This document shows, piece after piece, positions 1 to 9,886 of a stretch of 64,000 nucleotides of DNA. A program made the position numbers and the translations under genes. The number at the start of each line of letters is the position of its first letter. Position 1 is the stretch's first letter. The notes under the pieces were generated by a model, which saw nothing but the letters and a program-made list of their open reading frames with translations, was not told where the DNA came from and searched no databases. Origin of the DNA: Anaeramoeba flamelloides (taxonomy: Eukaryota; Metamonada; Anaeramoebidae); the NCBI GenBank assembly GCA_027625915.1, contig JANTQA010000051.1, forward strand, positions 2,852,501 through 2,916,500. Direction: 5' to 3'.

Positions 1-2639
1 TTCAGAATCTTGGATCCAAGATGTGCCACCATTGCCAGAACATAAAAATTTAATATTTTTTATTGATCCAAACCTTACAATGGTTATTATTTTTGAAAAT
101 GCTGAAAAAAAAGAAAAATGGATTAAAAATGTTTCACAAGCAATTGCAAAACAATTAGAAATCGATCCAACAGGAATAGGTAAAAAATACTAATTTTTCC
201 TAAAAAAAAAAACAAAATTTCTTTTTATTCTAAAAAAAATTTAACATTTATTTTATTCTTTTAAAAACTTAACATTTATTTTATTCTTTGAAAAATTTAC
301 CTTTCAAAAATTTATTAAATTATTATTTTTCTCCTTAATTTATTAAATTAATTTCCAAAAAATTCAAATTATTTTATTTTTTTTTTTAATGTTTTTAACT
401 AGATCGTAGAATTAAAGTGAAATTACCAAGGCGATTTCAGAAGCAATTATCTGAGAATTTAACTGTCATGAAAATCTTAAATAATTTGCTTCCACCAAAA
501 AAAGGATGCTTTGCAACAACAAAAATATTTGGAAATGATAATATATTTTTAGGAAATTTTGGGATGAATCTTGGTTCGTCCTCTTCAGCAATTTTTTCGC
601 GTGGTATTTCTTCCCAGGATGTTGTTACCAGTGATTTAAAATCCAATACAATGGAAAATAATACTAATAGGAGATCACAAAAAAGATTTCAAACATTTTA
701 TTCTAAAAACACAAAACCATTTGAAAAGGAGAAAAAAAAGGTTCGAAAAAATCATCAATCAATAACAAATTTTGATATGGGAATAACAAATAATCAATCA
801 AAAATTGTTGAACTTTTAAAATCAAGAAGAAATACGAATTCTAAAGAGAAACCAAACCTTCCAAATATTTCATCTCGAAATAAATATCAGACAATAAATC
901 TTCGTCAGATGTCTCATTCTAAAAACAAATCACAAATAATTAATTTAAGGAAAAATATTAGGAAGAAACGGGGCAACAGGGACTCTATTTCAATAAACCT
1001 AGTAAATATAATTCGTGAAAAAAGAAAAATACAAAGAAAAAATGGAAATGAAAATAAAAAAATAAATGAGGACGAGAATGGGAATGGTAATGAGAATATG
1101 GATCAGAATGAGAATGAGAATGAGAATGAAAATGAGGAGTTCGATCGAAAAAATGAACTTTTAGATATGATTGATGAAATAAATGAAGTTGATGTTGAAA
1201 CAGAACAAAAAAAAGATGAAGAAGATGATATTGAAGATGATATTAATCAATTTTTAGATGAATTGGGTAACGAAGAGAGTAAAACAAAAGATGATGAAAA
1301 TATTCCAAATAAAAATATAAAAAATGAACAGAAAAATGAAAATGAAAATTTAAAAGCAAATGAAAAGAAAAATGATAGTGATTTCAAAGAAAAACAAAAC
1401 GAAAGATCATCGCAACCTTTAAAAATTCTTAATAAAAATAATTTCAAAGAAAAAAAATTAAGAAGATTAAGTATTGCTTTAGGTGTACCAATGAATATTT
1501 TAAAACCAAAAAAAGTTGATCAATCTGTTTTAGTTCAGTTAAGACAGAGACGTTTAAGTAAACGATTACCACCACCGATCCCACAAAAAAATAAGACATC
1601 TGGAATTTCAAAAAAAAGTTTTGAAAATAATAATTTGAACAAACAAAAACAACCTTTAACTATAATGGGCAAACAAGAAAAGGAAAATAATCAAAAAATG
1701 GATGATTTATATCAGAATATTGAAAATGATAATAAATTAAATAATCAAAATGTTATTGAAAATGATAATCAATTAGATAATCAAAATGATATCAACAAAA
1801 ACAATAAATTAAATGATCAAAATAATATTAAAAATAATAATGTATTAAATAATCAAAATAATATTGAAAATAATAGTGTATTAAATAATCAAAATGATAT
1901 TAAAAAAAACGATCCATTAAATAATCAAAATATTATTGAAAATAATAATCAATTAAATAATCAAAATGATATCAACAAAAACAATAAATTAAATGATCAA
2001 AATAATATCGAAAAAAATAATCAGTTAAGTAATCAAAAAGAACTTGAAAAAAAATTAATTCCCAAAAAAATAAATCGAAAAAAAACACTCGAAATGTTGA
2101 AAAAGGATCTTCCAAATACCCCACCACCCCTTCCTTCAAAATCGAGTCGACTTCGAAAAAACTTTTCGGCTCCACAGTCTCAAAAAAAGAAAATTGTAAA
2201 TAAAATCCCATCAACAGATTCAAATCAGTTAAAAATACAAAATAAAAATAAAACTACCATCAAGCCAAAAAATGAAAAATCAAATAATCAAAAATCTGTA
2301 AAAAAAGAAAATGATATCGTTAGTGAGAAAAATATAAAAAAAAAACAAAATAGCATACCAAAATTACCACAAAGAAAAGTTGATTTAAACATTTTACGAC
2401 AATTAAGAAAAAATAAATCAAATGAACCACCCCCACTCCCCTCAAAAAAGAACATTTTAAATAAAAAACTTCCCCAATTACCACCAAAAACAACAAATAA
2501 AACATCACACACCGAAGAAACAAATAAAAGTATACCTCCAAAAATACCACCTAGAAGATTAGGAGGGAGAGGAGGAGGTAGAGGTAGAGGGAGAGGGATA
2601 GTGAAAGTAAATATTCAAAATAGGCCACAACAAAAATAA
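1..2639 (+). CDS. PH-domain protein with Asn-rich and proline-rich tail (3' part of gene)
   Basis: The gene enters from outside the window. Exon A (open from base 2 to 179) encodes the end of a pleckstrin-homology domain: alternating strands, then a closing helix around EKKEKWIKNVSQAI with the typical tryptophan. A GT..AG intron at 180-402 (donor gtaaaaaat, acceptor aactag) splits an Asp codon in phase 1. Exon B runs 403-2639. No ATG near 417 is needed because the frame is continuous through the splice. The long tail is basic and acidic low complexity, then nine 12-residue Asn-rich repeats, then several SH3-ligand-like motifs (PPPIPQK, PPPLPSK twice, LPQLPPK, IPPKIPPRR), ending in an RGG-like GGRGGGRGRGRG box. 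PH domains bind phosphoinositides, so a membrane-associated scaffold is likely. It may follow a RhoGEF domain upstream, as PH domains often do, but that part is not visible. Exon joining is inferred from phase and family fit. Confidence 0.8.
1731..2046 (+). repeat. 36-bp coding minisatellite (about nine units)
   Basis: In-frame repeats encode a 12-residue unit of the form LNNQNDIxNNNx, about nine times. The block 1768-1828 recurs almost unchanged five units later at 1948-2008, which shows a higher-order duplication of 180 bp inside the array. Confidence 0.85.
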
Positions 2640-2943
2640 ATATTTTACGAAAATTAATGAGTACAAAATACTAATTTAAAAACAATATTTTTCAATTTGT
2701 ATTTACAACAAATATTTTTTTTAAAAACAATAAATGAATTTAAAAATAATACACGATTAATAAATTGACATTCAAAATAATGAATTATACAAAAACAAAA
2801 ACAAAAATAATTTTTAATTACTAACATTCATAAAATAATTTATTTTTAAATTTTTTTTTATTTTTGAAAATTTTAATTCGTAAACAGAATAATTTCAAAA
2901 TAATGATAAAATCTAGTTAAATTAATGTTTTTTTTTAAAAAAG

Positions 2944-3490
2944 TCAAATAAACTAAAATTCAAAATTTTCCACACAGCTAAAACGTTCCAAACAATCATA
3001 ATAATACAATTTCATTGAAATTGAAGATAATTTTGATTTTTGTAAAATATGAAAATCATTTTTTCATCTTTTAGTTTCTGTTTTCGTTTCATTTTTTTGA
3101 ATTTACCTAATTTGTTTAGTTGGATCAAAAATTTTTACAACCATTGATATTAGGTTAAAGTTGAGTTGTTCCAAATAGAAGAATTCAAATAAAATTTATT
3201 GGTAGTATCTAACCTTTGATCGATCGATATTCCTAATAGAATTTAAACAAAGTTACCAATGTATTTTTTTGTTTTGCTCCCTCCAAAATTTTTAACACAC
3301 TGATGATTTATTTGTATTGATAATTATTTATTTATTGTTTTGTGAGTATTGTAATTTATAAACAAGTGTTAACATTTCAATTAGTGAATGGTTCTAATTT
3401 GGTAAATCTTCTTGAATTGATTAAATAAGTTTTTTTCTTCACAAATTGAATTTTGGTGTGTTAAAAATTTTGAATTGGGGTTTATTTAAT
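2944..3490 (+). repeat. Diverged interspersed repeat family 1, copy a
   Basis: About 550 bp. Aligns by eye with 4876-5425 over its length, and its second half aligns with 58012-58330. Shared anchors are GAGTTGTTCNAAATAGAAGAA, TTTGTATTGATAATTATTTAT and CATTTCAATTAGT-AATG. No open frame is conserved between copies. Confidence 0.75.
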
Positions 3491-4440
3491 GAGATGTTTT
3501 TTTTTTATTTTTTATTTTTTGAAAGAGAATATTTAAATCATTTGTACTTCCATTAAAGCAATAACTATCCATAAAAAAAGTAACAATAACTATAAATTAA
3601 CTTTTCTGTTTTTTTTAATATTTTTGGGAACAAAATAAATTATTCTCGGTTTCTTAAATTTTAAATTTAAACTGATTATGAAAAACTGATAATATGAAAC
3701 TTTTTAGATTTAATATTAACAAAATAACTGTAACAATTTTTTTTTTTTTAATTTAATATTTTTCGGAATTAAGAGTTAAATTTGATTTTTTTTATTTTTA
3801 TGTAATGTTAATATTATATTTTTTGAGAATTATATATGAACCTAATCCCTTATTTTTTTTTTTATTGAATATCCCAATATTAGAATCCATAAGGAAATTT
3901 TTAGCAAAAATAATTTTTTTCACAAAATTATGATTATTTCGAAATTATTATTATTATATTTTTAAAACATTAGTTTCTTGAACATCCCTAATAAAAAAAT
4001 CAATTATATAGTTATTTATTTAAAAGACTTTATATTTCTATCCAATTCCTTTTTATGATCATAAAAAACATTTCAAGAATATGAAATAATTTTTATAACA
4101 TTTAATTAAAATTGATGATCACACTTTTAATTGTAGAGTTATTTGTCTATATTTATTCTTGTATTATTTTAATTACTAAATGATATTTTTATCCTTTCAC
4201 ATTTAGAAATTAGCAATATGAAATGTTGAAATAATGTTTTATTAAAGTAAACAAAACCATGTTTTATAATAAATAAATTTATTGCATAATAAAATATTTA
4301 AAAATCCATTGTTAAACCTAATGATTATTATTAAATTTTAAATTTATTAAGAAAAGGAATTATGGAAACTTAGATTTATTTTTCCATTACAGCTATTTTA
4401 CTTTAGTGAATAATATTAATTTTTTATGAGATTTTTTGCA

Positions 4441-4590
4441 TTAAAACTTTTTTAAAGTTTTCTATTTTCATAAATCTATAAATTTTGTTTTTAAAAAAGG
4501 TGTATTTCTTTGCATTACAATTTCCACATTATATTTCAAGGTTGATTCAAAACTTTATGAAAACAGAAAACTTTCAAAGAGTTTTTGTTA
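4441..4590. repeat. Hairpin, arms about 33 bp
   Basis: Left arm AAAGTTTTCTATTTTCATAA is matched by the inverse near 4553-4590, with about 85 bp between the arms. A decayed fold-back element is likely. Confidence 0.55.
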
Positions 4591-4875
4591 TGAAACAGTT
4601 AAAACTTATTTAAAATTAAAAATGATAATAAAGTGTTAAAAAATTCCTCGCATTTTTAAAAACTACTGTAGTATTTTTTAATTATCTAAACCTGTTATTT
4701 TGGCAATTTTGTAAATTGAAAATCAAGTATTCATTAATGGGTTTATGTAAAATTTATTTATTAATGTTACAAACAAAAAAATCCATTATAATATTTTTTT
4801 TTCCTAAAAGATAAAATTTACTTTTTTAAAGATTATGTCGTCACTAATTTATAGCTCATAATACATGAAAAAATA

Positions 4876-5425
4876 TATAATAAACTAAAATTCAACATTT
4901 TTAACACAGTTAAAATGATACAAACATTCAGAATTACACCATTTCATTAAAATAGGGTATAATTAAGATTATTTAAAAAATTTGAAAATTATTTTTTCAT
5001 CTTTTACTGTTTTTTGGTTTTCAATTCATTTCTTGAATTATCAAAATTTATTGATTTGATCAAAATTTTTTTCTACAACCACTTATATTATGTTATAGCT
5101 GAGTTGTTCAAAATAGAAGAACTTGAATAAAATTAGTTGATGGTCCCTCGCCATTCCATCGATTAATAATCCTAATCCAATTTAAACAAATATATAATAC
5201 ATTTTTTTGGTTTACTCTCTCCTAAAGTTTTTAAAGACAGGTAATTTGTTTGTATTGATAATTATTTATTTTTTATTTTTCGAGTATTGTAATTTATTAA
5301 AAATAGTTAAGATTTCAATTAGTAAATGGGATTTATTTGGTATTTCTTCTTGAATAGATTACAATAGATTTTTTTTTTCAAAAATTGGATTACTGTGTTT
5401 TTAAAAATTAGAATTGGAGTTGAAA
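4876..5425 (+). repeat. Diverged interspersed repeat family 1, copy b
   Basis: Same order of anchors as 2944-3490, many substitutions and small indels. Starts with the shared string AATAAACTAAAATTCAA. Confidence 0.75.
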
Positions 5426-5877
5426 CCTTAAACTTCTATACCTGATAAATTTTTGTGATTGGTTCCAAATATTTTCATTATTTTCTAAAACACTAACCCT
5501 TAATTGATAAATCTAATTTTTTTAAAAAGTTTTTTATTGGAAACTAGATAATACTGTTCTAAGAAGAATAGTGGTTGGGTTATTTCAACACTATCAACTT
5601 AGAATTCATAATCTGATAATTTAGTATTTCAAAATTCATAAAAAATTGAAATTTATCAGATTAAGGTAATCTTAGATTCTTTATAATTAAAGTACGTAAA
5701 AACGTGGTGAAAAAAAATATACTTCTATCTGATTCACATGACTCGAAAAAATCTATGAGAAATATTATTGTACAATAAATTATTTAATTTTTTACGAAGG
5801 ATCTCAATTAAAAATTGTCATTTTGTAAAATTTTATTTACTTTTCCTAACCTAAAGATAAACACCAAAATAATATTA

Positions 5878-6425
5878 AACTTTGTCTCAGTCAAAGAATA
5901 CCCAACAGTTTTTTCAAATATGAATGAATTATTTTATATGATTGAACTTTTGACCTATAAATAATTAATAAATAGTATAATACAAACCAAAGAATTGTTG
6001 ATTACATCTATGGAATAAAAATAATCAATCAATAGATTTTCTTAAAAATTGAAAAACTCAAATTCAAAGTAATACATTGGGAAAAAAAACACGAACAATC
6101 ATTTTGATCAAAGATTGAAGTCCAAATAAAATTCCAATAGAAATCAATATGATTTCATACAATCATTTTTACTGTTTCTGTAACAGTAAAATAACATATT
6201 TTTATTTGGAAAATATGCGGCATTTCCATAAAAAAAATTTTGCAATGGAATTTATTATATCAAAATAAAAAAAAAAATGCAAGATAAAAAAAGCAAAAAT
6301 GTGAAAAAATGATTTCAATTTTGAAAATTTCCAAAATAAAATTTTTCTTCTAATATCCATCCAAAACCTTTAAGTGTATGTAAACCACTATCCACAACTT
6401 GAATATTTTAACAGTAAAATGGGTT
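5878..6425 (+). repeat. Diverged interspersed repeat family 2, copy a
   Basis: Aligns with 31079-31610 in the same orientation. Shared anchors are AGTAATACATTGGGAAAAA, GAACAATCATTTTGATC and AAATAAAATTCCAATAGAAA. Confidence 0.8.
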
Positions 6426-7679
6426 ATTCAAGTTTTTAGTAATTCATATTTAGGAATCTCCAAAAGTAACTATTTTTTTAATTCTTTAATTTCAAAGATT
6501 TACCCAATAATTATCAATACAAAAACAAATAGACTGATTATAATTGTTTTCTTTTTATAAATCTAATTGTAACATTAATATATTTGTAATTATTTGTTAA
6601 ATAATTTGATCTAATTAATTGATTTGTTTTTTTTGATTTTTTTTAGAAAATTTATTTTTTAAGAAATAAATCTACATTTCGCGACAAATTTAAGAAAGAT
6701 ATTCTGCAACTTTAGTAGTCTGAATACTGATAATTAAACCTTTAAATTTGTTATCAAAATACACATTTTTTTTCTAAAATTCTAGGATTTTTAACTAATA
6801 CAAACGATCTTTTTTTGATTAATGAAGATCAACTATAGGTACTCTTTTACTAATTGATTTTTTAGAGTCATTTGTACCATGTTGAATTAATGTGATTTAT
6901 CTTCCAATAATAACATACTTTAATCTTAGAAATCTCCTACGTAGACACTCTTCTCTACTAAGTTTTTCTAGAAATCATGAGATTAGGGAAACAATTCAAG
7001 AATGTTTTGAACCATAATTTCTTTAATGAATCTTGATTTTATTTGAAATAACCCATAAAAAAGTGTGACAAAAAAGTTTTTGAAACGATCGATAAAATAT
7101 TCACCAAACCTCTTAAAACTTTTTTTAAGCTTATTTTTAGAGGTTTATTAAAAAAATTTTTATTTCACTTTTTTAAAAGTTTAATTCTTTTTAATTAATT
7201 TAGAAAAACGTTCCAATAAAGTAGATCGAAAAATATCCCCTCACAAAGAATTTTGTTAATCAAAACATAAAGTTTTAAAAAATTATATTCTTTAAAAATA
7301 ATAAAACACATTATCACAAACTAAATAAACAAAATATTTGTTTTTCAAAACTTTTATAAAAAGAGCAGAAACAAGAAAATAAGGAATAAATTCAAGTGGA
7401 AAGGAAAAGGTTGTACAAAATAAATTACAAAGTTTCTTATTGATAAGTTTATTTTTTACTTGATTGATCATTGAAAAATGACAAAGTTTGCAATTGAATA
7501 TTTAAATAGCAATGTATTCTAAAGAGTTTTTCGAGGTTCGTAAATCTCAGAATTATTCATTCAGTCAGATCTAAGAAGGAAATAATGAATTTTTTTACTA
7601 AAACTGTTAGAATTTTGTCAATCAGTATTAAAAAATAACAAAGAAGGATCGGAAAAATTAACTTTTTGAGAAAATTTCT

Positions 7680-7781
7680 TTTTAAGTGAAAATGGAAAAC
7701 CATTTGGCCTAGTTGAGAGTTACCTACGATTAATTTTTTATTCCTGAATTAAGTTTAAATGGTTATCCATTTTCACTTAAA
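7680..7781. repeat. Short hairpin
   Basis: TTAAGTGAAAATGG near 7682 is matched by its inverse CCATTTTCACTTAA near 7766. The flanks TTTT/AAAA and AACCATTT/AAATGGTT extend the pairing. Confidence 0.7.
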
Positions 7782-7859
7782 AGGTAAAAATGGAGAAAAA
7801 TGTAAATCTTTGAGGAAGTTTTCTTTGTTATTTCAAAACCAAGACACATCTGATAAAAG

Positions 7860-8440
7860 GCACTGTAATGTGTTTGGTATTGTATCAAATTCACCAAAAT
7901 CCTCAATTAGAAAATAGAAAGATCATTTTTTCTCTAATGAAACATTAATTGAATTTTTTACAAACAAAAACTTGACTCATTTTTGCATAATTTTTTCATG
8001 ATGAAAAAATGAATGTAAAATTCGACAAAACCTTTACCAGAGCTACTGCAACCAAAATTTTCTTTAAACGCACAATTCAGTTTTTCGAGAGAAACAAAAT
8101 ATCCAAAAAAAAATTGTCACTTAAAAATTAACAACGTGTTTCGAGTATTAACTAAGGTAGATTCTCTCTAAATATACAATAGAGTAAACAATATCCCCAA
8201 GATCCTAATAAGTACTTCAATTCTAGAGATAACAAAGGAACCAAGACCAAAAAAACTAAGAGAAAATCCCAATCACTTGTTAGGAATTGGTCTGATTTGT
8301 GGTTACAATTGAAAATTCAAGCGACTTAATGATCAAAAGTCATAGACACACGATCTTCAAAAGTTAGAGTCATATGTCAAGAAAGTTTGAAATGATCGTC
8401 AGTTTTCAAGCTCAAAAATCGTGATTATTTTTCAATTTCT
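7860..8440 (+). repeat. Diverged interspersed repeat family 3, copy a
   Basis: Matches the reverse complement of 24980-25560. Anchors are TTTTTTCTCTAATGAAACAT, then 0.4 kb later CTCATAGACACAC-like and CTTCAA-AGTTAGAGT strings, in the same order in both copies. Confidence 0.75.
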
Positions 8441-8540
8441 TTTTCTTTTTCACGTTTCTTGATACGGTCTTTTGAGTTTACTTGTTTCTCAAATTTTTTT
8501 TTGATCATTTTCCATTTTTAAAAAATGAAAGAATTATGAA

Positions 8541-9478
8541 ATTTTGATCCAAATTGTTGAATATTTTACTTTAACGTTACCATTGTGAAAAAAATTTGGT
8601 TCATTAAAAAAAATTGGGTCAGTCCAAAATTTGTTTTCGTTTTTTAAATCGTAAATATTAGTAAAATGATTTTTAATCAAAGTAAAATTGAATGAACAAA
8701 TCTTACATTTAAGAAAAACCAAAGTCACTATCAATTATAATTTTCAAAGGCAATATTATTTCGTTGCATTTTGTGCTTTTAGAATTACTATGGGACTCTA
8801 AAAATACAAAAATTGAATTTAAATTGTAAACTTTACCAAAAAAAGTTATTTTTTTTTATTAGGCTACATTCCAAGATCAAGTTAGTCATTGTTTGGGAAG
8901 ACCAAAAAATAATAAGTGTTTTAAATTATAGTTTGTCTATGGGGATTTTTAGAATTTAAATGGTTTCTGAAATCTTGGTATTTTGTTATTTAGAAGTTTT
9001 GATTGTAAAACATTAGTGAAAAACAATCTCTTTTGAAAAAATAGCTTTTTTTGGAAGATTTTATGATTTAATTGTGTTTAAAAGGATATTTAAGATTAAG
9101 TTGATAAATTTGCGTTAATTAACAATGATAAATATCATATTGAATTTATAGATTTTAATATTTCCTATTAAATATTTCTCTTATTTTTAGTAAAGTTTAC
9201 AATTAAAAATAAATTTTTGTTTTTTAGAGTTCCACAGTAATTCTAAAGGCACAAAATGCAACGAAATAATATTGCCTTTGAAAATTATAATTGATAGTGA
9301 CTTTGGTTTTTCTTAAATGTAAGATTTGTTCATTCAATTTTACTTTGATCAAAAATCATTTTGCTAATATTTACTATTTAAAAAACGAAAACAAATTTTT
9401 GACTTACCCAATTTTTTTTAATGACCCAAATTTTTTTCACAATGGTTACTTTAAAATTTTAATGGGAATGGATCAAAA
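8541..9478. repeat. 0.9-kb palindrome (inverted repeat, ~300-bp arms)
   Basis: The left arm 8541-8843 and right arm 9187-9478 are inverted copies of each other with roughly 85-90% identity by eye, around a 343-bp spacer. Both arms keep the same open frame of about 50 codons, starting after a stop and containing a K-C-K-I-C stretch, but neither has an ATG. The right arm ends about 40 bp before the start codon of the TEX264-like gene, so it forms that gene's upstream region. It could be a fold-back transposon or an inverted duplication. I saw no clear target duplication. Confidence 0.8.
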
Positions 9479-9886
9479 GACTTTAGAACAATTTTGTGAA
9501 TTGTCAATGTATTCCTTAAATGAGTAAACTTACATTTAGAAAAATCATTATTTTGCACATGTTCCCTTTGGTAATTCTTCTTTTGATTATTCTTTTAGCC
9601 TTTTACTTGCGTGTTTTTACACCAGTTAAGATTACTGAAGCAAAATACATGGATTTTATTTTTGTTTACAGAACAACAACTGGCCCAGATAATAATGTCA
9701 GGAAAGTTGGTTTGGAGGTAAGCAAAATTGTCGACGAGAAAAGCAACTTCAAATACGATATGACATCTAGTTTTTATTACAACAATCCACACCAACACAT
9801 CAAGCCTGAAGGTTTACTATCTACACATGGCGTTTTAATCCCCAAAGTCAAGGACTCTTTTGCAATTCTTGTGTTTTGTAAGACAA

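Larger units (their letters stand above)
2640..8540. other. Gene-free region with old repeats
   Basis: No supportable gene in 5.9 kb. It holds two copies of one diverged repeat (2944-3490 and 4876-5425), one copy each of two others (5878-6425 and 7860-8440), and short hairpins (4441-4590 and 7680-7781). The rest is AT-rich sequence in which I see nothing. Confidence 0.7.

Noticed and set aside
417-419. GTG at 417 as a translation start of the PH-tail protein
   Set aside because: The frame is continuous through a phase-1 splice from the PH-domain exon, so this Val is internal.
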